NCBI GenBank assembly: GCA_002687795.1
Contig: NZBG01000005.1
Span: forward strand, 1,347 to 16,048
From: Candidatus Woesearchaeota archaeon
Lineage (GTDB): Archaea; Nanobdellota; Nanobdellia; Woesearchaeales; GCA-2687795
Direction of reading: 5' to 3'
Length of the DNA: 14,702 bases
The notes under the pieces are model-generated. The model saw only the letters and a list, made by a program, of their open reading frames with translations, searched no databases and was not told the DNA's origin. The translations under genes and the position numbers were made by a program. The stretch's first letter is position 1, and every line of letters begins with the position of its first letter. Of the stretch, positions 1 through 6,683 are shown one piece after another.

Positions 1-720
1 ATTGTTAGTCCTCATGCAGGTTATACTTTCTCAGGGGCTTGCGCTGCCTGGGGGTTTAAGGAGATTGCTAAAAGCAAGTTTCCTGACTTGTTTGTTGTGC
101 TTGGGTTGAGCCATACGGGGTTTAATTCATGCGTTACTTCACAGGATTTTAAGACTCCGTTTGGAGTGGTTAAGGCTGATAAGGAGTTTGTAAAAGCTTT
201 AACTGAGAATTCTGAGTTGGTAGAGGATGATGAGGCGCATAACCAGGAGCATTCTATTGAGGCGCAGGTTCCTTTTTTGCAGTTTGCTAATAAAGACCGT
301 TTGAAGGAGTTAAGGATAGCGCCAATAATTGTTTCTTATGATATGGATTATAAGGAGATTGCTAATGCGATAATGAAGAGTATAGGGAATAGGAAGGTTT
401 GCGTTGTTGCTTCTTCGGATTTTACGCATTATGGAGAGAGTTATGGCTATAAGCCTTTTTCTTCTGATGTTAAGGAGAATTTGTATAAGCTTGATAAGGG
501 AGCTATTGATTTTATTTTGAAGATGGATGCTAAGGGGTTTCTTGATTATACTGATGAGAAAGAAGCAACAATATGCGGGAAGCATCCTATTGCGGTTGCT
601 ATAGAGCTTTGTAAGCTGCTTGGAGCTAAGAAGGGAAAGTTATTAAAGTATTATACTTCAGGAGATGTTATTGATGATTATTCGTCTGCTGTAGGTTATG
701 GAAGCGTTGCGTTTGTTTAA
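1..720 (+). CDS. MEMO family protein (AmmeMemoRadiSam system B), 5' truncated by window edge
   Basis: The frame is open from base 1 to the TAA at 718-720, giving 239 visible residues; the true start lies upstream of the window. Family signatures are visible: PHAGY (residues 3-8 of the fragment), GLSHTG (35-40), an EHSIEAQ motif followed by PFLQ, SSDFTHYG, and CGKHPIAVAI near the end. These carry the conserved His, Asp and Cys residues of the MEMO fold, which is related to class III extradiol dioxygenases and is reported to bind metal. Its cellular role in archaea is not settled. A shorter frame starting at the TTG at 88 would lose the PHAGY motif and is rejected as the true start. The next gene starts 1 nt downstream, so the two are probably co-transcribed. 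The family's usual AMMECR1 and radical-SAM partners are not in view. Confidence 0.9.
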   Translation: MVSPHAGYTFSGACAAWGFKEIAKSKFPDLFVVLGLSHTGFNSCVTSQDFKTPFGVVKADKEFVKALTENSELVEDDEAHNQEHSIEAQVPFLQFANKDRLKELRIAPIIVSYDMDYKEIANAIMKSIGNRKVCVVASSDFTHYGESYGYKPFSSDVKENLYKLDKGAIDFILKMDAKGFLDYTDEKEATICGKHPIAVAIELCKLLGAKKGKLLKYYTSGDVIDDYSSAVGYGSVAFV

Positions 721-721
721 A

Positions 722-1522
722 ATGTTTAAAAAAAGAGGCCAGTTAACAATCTTCATTATATTAGGGATTACTATAGTTTTTATCTTTGCTTCTCTTTTTT
801 ATTCTACTGTCTATTCTAAGAAGGTTGTTATGGAGAAAGAAGTTAAGAAGGTAATAGGCATGGATAATAAGGATATCCAGCTTTTTGTTGAGACTTGTTT
901 TGATACAAGCATCAGGACAGGCATTGGCCTTATCGGGAAGCAGGGAGGTTATATAGATCCGGAGGGAATTCGTTTTTTGCAAACCCTGGTGGGTAATGTT
1001 TACATTCTTTATGATGAAGGGCAGAATAATCTTCCGGAAATATCAGAGACGGGGGTTTATTTGAAGGATTATATCAGACAGAATGTGAGCGGTTGTGTTG
1101 ATGAGCTAAGAGAGCTCAGGAAGAATATTATTGAGGTGTCTGAAGGGGATATTGATGTTAAGGTAAGCATGCATGATAAGTCTGTGAATGTTGAGCTTAC
1201 ACAGGATATAACTGTTAAGAAAGGTGGTAATGTGTTTAAGCTTTCAGGCCAGAACAAGAATGTTCCCAGCAAGCTTAAGAAGGTTCATGAGTTTGCTGAG
1301 ATGGTGATTAATACAATCATCGAGTATGATAACCGCCAGGTTCATTGGCCTGAGTTTATAAGCAACCCTGACAAATATACTGATTTCCTTAGCTCTGCAG
1401 GCTTAAGTTTGGAAGGAGAATTTCCTGTGCATAATAATTTTAAGAATTTTATATGGGATATAAAGGATTCTTCAGGAAAGGAAGAGTTTGGGTTTAGGTT
1501 TGGCACAAATACTATTAGATAA
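722..1522 (+). CDS. secreted or membrane-anchored protein with pilin-like (class III-like) N-terminus
   Basis: 266 aa from the ATG at 722. An in-frame ATG at 698 would add eight residues inside the MEMO gene; 722 is preferred because it places the KKRGQ motif right at the N-terminus. The protein begins with a short basic stretch, then KRGQ, then one hydrophobic helix (about residues 8-27), then a soluble, mostly alpha/beta region with charged repeats and three cysteines. A basic residue plus Gly just before a hydrophobic segment resembles type IV pilin/archaellin precursors cleaved by prepilin peptidase. Many DPANN surface proteins share this layout, but I do not recognise the C-terminal domain. 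It is probably anchored outside the membrane. Function is unknown. Distance to the MEMO stop (1 nt) suggests one transcript. Confidence 0.75.
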   Translation: MFKKRGQLTIFIILGITIVFIFASLFYSTVYSKKVVMEKEVKKVIGMDNKDIQLFVETCFDTSIRTGIGLIGKQGGYIDPEGIRFLQTLVGNVYILYDEGQNNLPEISETGVYLKDYIRQNVSGCVDELRELRKNIIEVSEGDIDVKVSMHDKSVNVELTQDITVKKGGNVFKLSGQNKNVPSKLKKVHEFAEMVINTIIEYDNRQVHWPEFISNPDKYTDFLSSAGLSLEGEFPVHNNFKNFIWDIKDSSGKEEFGFRFGTNTIR

Positions 1523-1523
1523 G

Positions 1524-1532
1524 TTTAAAATA
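1524..1532 (+). promoter_or_regulatory. TATA box for TYW1
   Basis: TTTAAAATA lies in the short gap after the previous stop, with 24 nt between it and the ATG at 1557. That spacing would place the transcript start at or next to the start codon, and no Shine-Dalgarno is present, so the mRNA is probably leaderless. Confidence 0.5.
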
Positions 1533-1556
1533 CGCCTGGTATTCTAATGCTTTAAA

Positions 1557-2495
1557 ATGCTTTCTAAAGCAAGAGTCAAGGATATGGAGAAGCAGGGCTA
1601 TAGGCTTGTTGGTGGTCATAGCGCTGTGAAGGTTTGCGGGTGGACTAAGAAGGCTATTAGATGCGAGGATACCTGTTATAAGAATACCTTTTATGGGATT
1701 AATTCGCATAGGTGCGTGCAGATGACTCCTTCTTTTCTCTGTAGTCATAGATGCTGCTTTTGTTGGAGAGATATTGGGTTTACGCCTTCTGAATGGAAAG
1801 GTAAGGTCGATTCTCCTAAGGAGATAGTGGATGGATGTGTTAAAGCTCATGTTGAATACCTCCAGGGTTTTGGGGGAAGCGCAAGAGCTGATTATAAGAG
1901 GTTCAAGGAAGCGTTGAAGCCATTACATTTTGCAATCTCGTTGTTTGGAGAGCCAACATTTTATCCTAAGCTGCCAGAGCTGATTGATGAAATTCATAGA
2001 AGGGAAATGACTTCATTTCTTGTTACTAACGGAACTAACCTGGATATGTTAAAGAAATTGCTTAAACATCAGCCAACACAGCTTTATGTTACATTGCCTG
2101 CTCCTGATGAGAAAACCTATGAGAAGGTTTGCAAGCCTTTGGTTAAGAATGGCTGGAGTAAGATTCAGGAGTCTTTGGAGTTGCTGTCAAGGTTTAAGTG
2201 CAGGAAGGCTATAAGGTTGACGTTGGTTAAGGATATTAATATGGTTAATGCTGAGGGTTATGCTAAGATCCTGAAGAATGTTGAGGCTGATTTTATTGAA
2301 TTGAAAGCTTATATGTGGGTTGGTTATTCTATAGAGAGGTTGAGTATTGAGAATATGCCAAGGCATCCTGAGGTCAGGAAGTTTGCAGAGGAGGTTGCTG
2401 GCCTGGCTGGACTTAAAATCATTGATGAGAAGGAGAATTCAAGGGTTGTTTTGCTGATGAAGAAGGATAGGAAGGATAGGGTTATGAGGTTTTGA
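1557..2495 (+). CDS. taw1: 4-demethylwyosine synthase (TYW1/Taw1), radical SAM
   Basis: 312 aa. The enzyme condenses N1-methylguanosine-37 of tRNA-Phe with pyruvate to form the tricyclic 4-demethylwyosine, the second step of wyosine synthesis in archaea and eukaryotes. The radical-SAM cysteines C62, C66 and C69 (CSHRCCFC) bind the SAM-ligating 4Fe-4S cluster. C27, C40 and C53, spaced by exactly 13 residues, match the ligands of the second 4Fe-4S cluster of archaeal TYW1. LFGEPTFYP (about 133-141) and VTNGTN are family motifs of the radical-SAM barrel. It is the archaeal stand-alone form, without the flavodoxin domain of the eukaryotic protein. The gene has its own TATA box and ends 14 nt inside the convergent yjbQ gene. 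Confidence 0.95.
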   Translation: MLSKARVKDMEKQGYRLVGGHSAVKVCGWTKKAIRCEDTCYKNTFYGINSHRCVQMTPSFLCSHRCCFCWRDIGFTPSEWKGKVDSPKEIVDGCVKAHVEYLQGFGGSARADYKRFKEALKPLHFAISLFGEPTFYPKLPELIDEIHRREMTSFLVTNGTNLDMLKKLLKHQPTQLYVTLPAPDEKTYEKVCKPLVKNGWSKIQESLELLSRFKCRKAIRLTLVKDINMVNAEGYAKILKNVEADFIELKAYMWVGYSIERLSIENMPRHPEVRKFAEEVAGLAGLKIIDEKENSRVVLLMKKDRKDRVMRF

Positions 2496-2886
2496 TTAGA
2501 GTAACAATCACTTTCCTTTCCCTTGGCCCATCAAAGTCTGCAACACAGATGTTCTGCCATTGGCCGAGGAGCAGTTTTCCTTCATTTATTGGTATTGTTT
2601 CTGAAGGGCCTAAGATTGAAGCCTTGATATGGGCTGCTCCATTGTTGTCAACGCTGTCATGCCTCCATTTGCCTTCTGCAATTAAGGAAGAGAGCGCATC
2701 CTGGATGTCAAGGAGAATGTTAGGGTCATAGTTTTCGTTGATTATAACAGCTGCTGTGGCATGGGGCACATATACATTGCAAAGCCCTTCTTTTATGTTG
2801 CTTTTTGCTATGATTTCCTCTATTTTAGAGGTCACATCTATCATTTCTGTCTTGTTAGAGGATGAGATGTTAAAGGTTGAGAGCAT
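2482..2886 (-). CDS. yjbQ: YjbQ / UPF0047 family protein
   Basis: 134 aa, the normal length for this single-domain family. Family motifs visible are PHATAAV with INEN.DP (residues 41-55), H75 and NNGAAH85IK, then GQWQ and DFDGPRER near the C-terminus; the histidines form the putative metal site. Members have been reported to show weak thiamine-phosphate synthase activity, but the in vivo role is not established. On the minus strand the gene starts 5 nt after the MBF1 stop, so it is very likely co-transcribed with MBF1. Its last 14 bases overlap the end of TYW1, which runs the other way. Confidence 0.9.
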   Translation of the reverse strand: MLSTFNISSSNKTEMIDVTSKIEEIIAKSNIKEGLCNVYVPHATAAVIINENYDPNILLDIQDALSSLIAEGKWRHDSVDNNGAAHIKASILGPSETIPINEGKLLLGQWQNICVADFDGPRERKVIVTLIKTS

Positions 2887-2891
2887 TTTCT

Positions 2892-3347
2892 TTATTCAGT
2901 CTTGAGTATGTCCCCAATAGTTAATACATCGCTTTTTTCCTGTTTGGTTTTTTCCTGCTCAACTTCAATGGTTTCAATGAGATTGATCTTAAGAAGCCTT
3001 TCTAGTTTCCTTGCTAATTCAATGGAAGGCTCAAGCTTTCCTATTTCAAGATGATGCACAGTTGACTCTTTTTCAGATATCTTTTTTGCAAAGTCCTCTT
3101 GTTTTAATCCTAACTGTTCCCTTTTTTTTCTTATTATTTCTGCATAGTCAGCTACTATTGAGTCTATTATCTCAGGCTCTTCTGTTATCTGGTTTTTTTC
3201 TTCTTTAGGCTTTTTTTCTTTTTCTTCTGCTCTTATTTCTTTTATTACCCTGCCGAATTTTGAGCAGTTGCTGCAGACATTTAGTTCAGTGCCTTCAATA
3301 TCAGCTAGAAAAAGGTTGGTTTCTTTTCCGCATAAGTCGCATTGGAT
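2892..3347 (-). CDS. mbf1: archaeal MBF1 (zinc ribbon + HTH transcription factor), apparent ATC start
   Basis: 151 aa from an ATC at 3347-3345. No ATG, GTG or TTG occurs in frame until the HTH domain, so start-codon-based callers will miss the gene. Domain order matches archaeal MBF1: an N-terminal zinc ribbon with C3, C6, C25 and C28, a Lys/Glu-rich linker (about 37-58), and a cro-type HTH (about 75-121, containing LGLKQEDFAKKI and VHHLEIGKLEPS), then a charged tail. MBF1 is a conserved factor linked to ribosomes and transcription in archaea; its exact role is debated. GGGGGTG, seven bases upstream of the ATC, is a good Shine-Dalgarno, and the zinc ribbon begins directly after the ATC, as MBF1 proteins normally begin. 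The gene lies 72 nt after GAPDH and 5 nt before yjbQ. Confidence 0.9.
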   Translation of the reverse strand: MQCDLCGKETNLFLADIEGTELNVCSNCSKFGRVIKEIRAEEKEKKPKEEKNQITEEPEIIDSIVADYAEIIRKKREQLGLKQEDFAKKISEKESTVHHLEIGKLEPSIELARKLERLLKINLIETIEVEQEKTKQEKSDVLTIGDILKTE

Positions 3348-3354
3348 TTTAAAA

Positions 3355-3361
3355 CACCCCC
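3355..3361 (-). promoter_or_regulatory. Shine-Dalgarno deciding the MBF1 start
   Basis: On the minus strand this reads GGGGGTG. It pairs with the conserved anti-Shine-Dalgarno (16S 3' end, known for archaea) through GGTG, and 7 nt separate it from the ATC at 3347. This is the best evidence that translation starts at that non-standard codon. Confidence 0.55.
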
Positions 3362-3388
3362 AAAATATTTTTAGCTTAAGACTGTTAA

Positions 3389-3397
3389 GTTTAAATA
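3389..3397 (-). promoter_or_regulatory. TATA box for MBF1-yjbQ
   Basis: On the minus strand this reads TATTTAAAC, between the GAPDH stop and MBF1. A start about 25 nt downstream would leave a leader of about 20 nt carrying the GGGGGTG ribosome site. It suggests MBF1-yjbQ can be transcribed separately from the upstream metabolic genes. Confidence 0.45.
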
Positions 3398-3419
3398 GTT
3401 TTCTTTATACTAAGATGTA

Positions 3420-4433
3420 TCACTCAATCCCAAAGCTTTTATTTGTCATCTCGATGCTTTTCTTGCCGTCTTTAAAGCCCATTGCTGCCCTTATTGCATC
3501 TATGTTTTCCGGGATTACATCTGATTCCTGGTGAACTGCCTGCATATATAATAGCTTGTGGTGGTTGGCTACACCGATTCCTTCTTTCCATATAACTATC
3601 TCCGGCATATCTCCCCGGTTTCTTCCCAGGTCTCGGGCAAATTCTATTATTTGGGCTGTTGATCTGACGCCTGATGCGTTATCAACAATCCTTACCCGTG
3701 ATGTGTTTTTGAATAGGTCCAAAGCTTCTTCAACAGTAGGCTCTTTCTGGCATTCTACAATTACGTTGTGCATGTGCATTAGTGTTGTGGAGACGCTGAT
3801 GGCTGTGGTGAATATGTTGATGTCTTTTAGGACGGTTTTTACATCAGGCCCATGATGGCTTGGCAGTTCTAATACGGGAACAATAGCGTTAATTGGGCCA
3901 TGGTAGATGTCCCATGTGTCTGCTCCCCTTCTTATCATGGTTGCATGGACTTCTTTGATTCCAAACTTTTTGTTTACCGCGTCTAGTGTTCTGGAGAGCC
4001 CGGTTGTGTTGCAGCTTACGACCCTGATATAGTCTTTTCCGACTGCTTCGTCATAGTTGCATTGCGCAACAAATGAGCAGTCAGCTACATCAGGCTTTTC
4101 CCCGCCCTGGAATATTGCTTTGAGCTTGTTTGGCTTGTAGTATTTCTCTTTGTTTTCTTTGCCTATCTTCTTTGGTGTGCAGTCAACTATAATGTCAACT
4201 TTTTTTAGCATGTCTTCTATTCTCCCTGCTATGTGGACATTGTTTTTGATGAAGTCTTCTACCCCGTCTAGTGCGTAGATGGGTATGTTCTTTTCATTGG
4301 CAATGAGCATCCTGTAAGAATACCGGTGGCCTGTGATGCCTATGAGTTCCATATCTTCCTGGAGCATTACTGCGTCTGCAACTCTCTTGCCTATTGTGCC
4401 GTAACCGACTACTCCCACTTTGATTTTGTCCAT
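3420..4433 (-). CDS. gap: type II (archaeal) glyceraldehyde-3-phosphate dehydrogenase
   Basis: 337 aa, full length for the archaeal type II family, which is distinct from the bacterial/eukaryotic enzyme. It interconverts glyceraldehyde-3-phosphate and 1,3-bisphosphoglycerate with NAD(P). Visible are the Rossmann motif VGVVGYGTIGKR (6-17), the catalytic cysteine C141 in SCNTTGL, and the archaeal signature RRGADTWDIYHGP about 27 residues later. ATG at 4433 is chosen because the nucleotide-binding strand begins five residues in, as in homologues. The gene starts 12 nt after the aldolase stop. With aldolase and GlpX it forms a gluconeogenic/glycolytic cluster, fbp-fba-gap in transcription order. 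Confidence 0.95.
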   Translation of the reverse strand: MDKIKVGVVGYGTIGKRVADAVMLQEDMELIGITGHRYSYRMLIANEKNIPIYALDGVEDFIKNNVHIAGRIEDMLKKVDIIVDCTPKKIGKENKEKYYKPNKLKAIFQGGEKPDVADCSFVAQCNYDEAVGKDYIRVVSCNTTGLSRTLDAVNKKFGIKEVHATMIRRGADTWDIYHGPINAIVPVLELPSHHGPDVKTVLKDINIFTTAISVSTTLMHMHNVIVECQKEPTVEEALDLFKNTSRVRIVDNASGVRSTAQIIEFARDLGRNRGDMPEIVIWKEGIGVANHHKLLYMQAVHQESDVIPENIDAIRAAMGFKDGKKSIEMTNKSFGIE

Positions 4434-4445
4434 TTATTTCACTGT

Positions 4446-5567
4446 TTACAATGTTTTTCTTATTATAGAAGCTGTTCCTTTTGCATTAAATGCCTTAAAG
4501 AATTTTAAGGCTTCAGTATAGGATTGCGCTTCTATAAAGTCTCTGCATTCATCGCTCATGCCATAAATCCTGTCATAGAATTCTATAACAGCCCGCTTGC
4601 CTTCTTTGCCGAACACTTCCTCTGGCTTTTTTCCTTCTATGGGATGGTTTTTTAGTGTCCATTCAAACATCTCTTTGTATAAGTCAGGGTGGTAGACCTT
4701 TAAAGCGTCAAATACTATATTCTGGAATAGTGTTGCAACATTGCCTTTGATTATGTCGCCTTTGGGGAACTGCTGGTCGATTAGCTCTATAGGGGTGCCT
4801 GTTATTCCATGCTGGGCTATCCTTACATCGAAGTCAGCGTCCCTTAATGCTTTTGCAACTGCTTTTGTCTGCGCGATATTTATTGTAACCTGGGCAATGA
4901 GGTTGCCTTGCTTGTCATATGTGTTTCCATGAGAGCTTCCGTTTGCAATAGCAAGAACATTTGGCTCAATTCCCGCTTCTTTTAATGCTTTTATGTATGC
5001 AACAGCCTCTTCAGGCTTTGTTAATATAAGCCCTTCTGTGCTTTTTCTTCCTATCTCCCCCACTTCTACTTCAAGGCCGAACTTTTTGTCTCCCATTTTT
5101 TCTTTTATGAAGTTAGCCATTTCGATAGTTACTTTTACATTAGGGGCAAGCTCTTCTTCCACGGTTTTCCCCTCAAAGTCAAATAAGTGGGAAGCGTCAA
5201 TGGCAAAGCTTGTGAAGCCTGCCTCAACCTGTTGTGTTATGAGCTCTTTAACTTCTTTTATTTCTGCTTCATCGCCTTTTTTTATTCCAATATGGTCTGC
5301 GTGCAGGGCCCAGATGTCATGGCCCACTTCTTCATTTGCTTCGTCAAGGTGTTTTCTAAGATCTTTAGGGGTTAAACCTGTATAACCTCTCTTCTGGTTG
5401 GATTCTGATCTTGCAAGCTCCATTATTAATGCTGCATCCATATGTTTTGCAGCCCTGAAAACACCTTTTGCAACTCCTATTGTAATCCTTGGGTTGCATG
5501 CAAGAATTATTGATTTTTCATTTTTTAGTGCATCAAACATGTAACAACTTGGTATTGGACCTTTAAT
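4446..5567 (-). CDS. fba: class II fructose-bisphosphate aldolase, probable ATT start
   Basis: 373 aa from the ATT at 5567, or 364 aa from the first ATG at 5540. The enzyme cleaves or forms fructose-1,6-bisphosphate using a zinc ion. Numbered from the ATG: H80 and H83 in HADHIG, EVEVGEIG near 157-164, NGSSHGN near 200-206 and AQHGITGTP later, giving the zinc ligands and phosphate-binding loops of the class II TIM barrel. It is not the DhnA-type class I aldolase nor the bifunctional FBP aldolase/phosphatase common in archaea. The upstream start is favoured because GGAGG sits 8 nt before the ATT, whereas the ATG has no ribosome site. The extra residues (KGPIPSCY) also resemble the short lead-in that class II aldolases have before the first helix. 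The gene is 43 nt after GlpX and 12 nt before GAPDH. Confidence 0.9.
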   Translation of the reverse strand: MKGPIPSCYMFDALKNEKSIILACNPRITIGVAKGVFRAAKHMDAALIMELARSESNQKRGYTGLTPKDLRKHLDEANEEVGHDIWALHADHIGIKKGDEAEIKEVKELITQQVEAGFTSFAIDASHLFDFEGKTVEEELAPNVKVTIEMANFIKEKMGDKKFGLEVEVGEIGRKSTEGLILTKPEEAVAYIKALKEAGIEPNVLAIANGSSHGNTYDKQGNLIAQVTINIAQTKAVAKALRDADFDVRIAQHGITGTPIELIDQQFPKGDIIKGNVATLFQNIVFDALKVYHPDLYKEMFEWTLKNHPIEGKKPEEVFGKEGKRAVIEFYDRIYGMSDECRDFIEAQSYTEALKFFKAFNAKGTASIIRKTL

Positions 5568-5575
5568 TTTAATCG

Positions 5576-5580
5576 CCTCC
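5576..5580 (-). promoter_or_regulatory. Shine-Dalgarno GGAGG upstream of aldolase
   Basis: On the minus strand the surrounding sequence is CGGAGGCGATT. GGAGG is 8 nt before the in-frame ATT at 5567 but 35 nt before the first ATG at 5540. It therefore supports a start at ATT 5567; the ATT at 5573 is too close (2 nt) to be used with it. Confidence 0.55.
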
Positions 5581-5610
5581 GTTTATGTTTAGATTGTTTG
5601 CTTATAGCAT

Positions 5611-6552
5611 CTATGTCCTGTGGTATGCTTCAATGAATCTTATTGTGCCTGTTTTGGATCTCATGACGATTGAGTGGGTCACCACTTTTCCTTTTTCAAA
5701 CCTGATTCCTTTCAGCATAGGTCCGTCAGTGACTCCTGTGGCGATGAACATGTGCTGGTTGCCTTTTGCCAGGTCTTCTGTGCAGAATATCCTGTCTTCA
5801 GGATTCTTGATTCCCATCTTCTCAGCTTGTTCTTTTTGCCTGTCATCTTTGAAGACAAACTTTGCCTGGATTTCTCCACCAACACATTTTAGGGCTGATG
5901 CTGCAATAACTCCTTCCGGGCTTCCGCCGATTCCCATCAGTACATCAATTCCTGAGTCCTCTACTGAGGGTGAGATTGCGCCAGAGATGTCGCCGTCTGT
6001 GATTAGCTTGATTCTTGCTCCTGCTTCTCTTATTTCATTGATAAGCTTTTCATGTCTTGGCCTGTCAAGTACTACAACGGTTATTTCATCTATATCTTTT
6101 TCCAGGCGTTTGGCAATTTTTGTCAGGTTCTCTTTTACAGAGGCGTTTATGTCAATGCAGCCTTTTGCTTTTGGGCCTACAGCTATCTTGTTCATATAGA
6201 CCTCAGGAGCATTGAGCAGATCTCCTCTGGGAGCTGCAGCCAAAACACATATAGAATTATCTTTCCCGCATGCCACGCTATCAGTGCATTCAAGAGGATC
6301 AACAGCAATGTCAACATTAATGCCTTTCTTTGTGCCTATTTCTTCCCCGATGTATAACATGGGAGCCTCATCTTTTTCTCCTTCTCCAATTACAACCTTG
6401 CCATGAAAGTCAATGTTGTTAAGGCGGGATCTCATTTCATCAACAGCAGCTCCGTCAGCTTTCTTTCTTTCTCCTTTGCCCAGCCATTTAGAAGCAGCAA
6501 TAGCAGCAACCTCAGTTGCTCTTACAAATTCCAAAGCAATATTTCTGTCCAT
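5611..6552 (-). CDS. glpX: class II fructose-1,6-bisphosphatase (GlpX type)
   Basis: 313 aa. It hydrolyses fructose-1,6-bisphosphate to fructose-6-phosphate, the committed step of gluconeogenesis. The residues align with the known GlpX metal and catalytic set without offset: D33 (ERKKAD), E57 (VIGEGEKDEAP), D85, E88, T90 and E213 (GGSPEGV). DGDISGAI (186-193) is also typical. The usual glycine in the DP-x-E-G-T metal loop is cysteine here (C89), which is odd but leaves the ligands intact. A GAGGTG ribosome site is 5 nt before the ATG. The gene heads the cluster glpX-fba-gap and is divergent from the nucleotidyltransferase gene; the 131-nt gap holds promoters for both. Confidence 0.95.
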   Translation of the reverse strand: MDRNIALEFVRATEVAAIAASKWLGKGERKKADGAAVDEMRSRLNNIDFHGKVVIGEGEKDEAPMLYIGEEIGTKKGINVDIAVDPLECTDSVACGKDNSICVLAAAPRGDLLNAPEVYMNKIAVGPKAKGCIDINASVKENLTKIAKRLEKDIDEITVVVLDRPRHEKLINEIREAGARIKLITDGDISGAISPSVEDSGIDVLMGIGGSPEGVIAASALKCVGGEIQAKFVFKDDRQKEQAEKMGIKNPEDRIFCTEDLAKGNQHMFIATGVTDGPMLKGIRFEKGKVVTHSIVMRSKTGTIRFIEAYHRT

Positions 6553-6557
6553 TTTTC

Positions 6558-6563
6558 CACCTC
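6558..6563 (-). promoter_or_regulatory. Shine-Dalgarno for glpX
   Basis: GAGGTG on the minus strand, 5 nt before the ATG at 6552. It matches the archaeal anti-Shine-Dalgarno and fixes the start. Confidence 0.6.
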
Positions 6564-6611
6564 TGGAAGTTTTTAAAAAGTATGATAAAGTAATACTGTG
6601 TATGATGCTTG

Positions 6612-6619
6612 TATATAAA
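6612..6619 (-). promoter_or_regulatory. TATA box for the glpX-fba-gap cluster
   Basis: TTTATATA on the minus strand. A start about 25 nt downstream would leave a leader of roughly 38 nt carrying the GAGGTG ribosome site. Confidence 0.5.
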
Positions 6620-6652
6620 CCTTTTGTTTATATTACTATTTCCCATAAGAAA

Positions 6653-6661
6653 ATATTTAAA
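6653..6661 (+). promoter_or_regulatory. TATA box for the RHH-nucleotidyltransferase gene
   Basis: ATATTTAAA with 22 nt between it and the ATG at 6684, a leaderless arrangement. GAGGT at 6676-6680 is only 3 nt from the ATG and is probably not a working ribosome site. Confidence 0.45.
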
Positions 6662-6683
6662 GAAAAGCAATTTAAGAGGTATT

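Noticed and set aside
1557..2495. TYW1 as the radical-SAM partner of the AmmeMemoRadiSam system, given the MEMO gene nearby
   Set aside because: The two cysteine triads (C27/C40/C53 and C62/C66/C69) are specific to TYW1, and no AMMECR1 gene is present.
5585..6199. 204-residue plus-strand open frame opposite glpX
   Set aside because: It lies entirely antisense to a clear GlpX gene whose catalytic residues all align; its own translation is Ser/Phe/Ile-rich with no motif.
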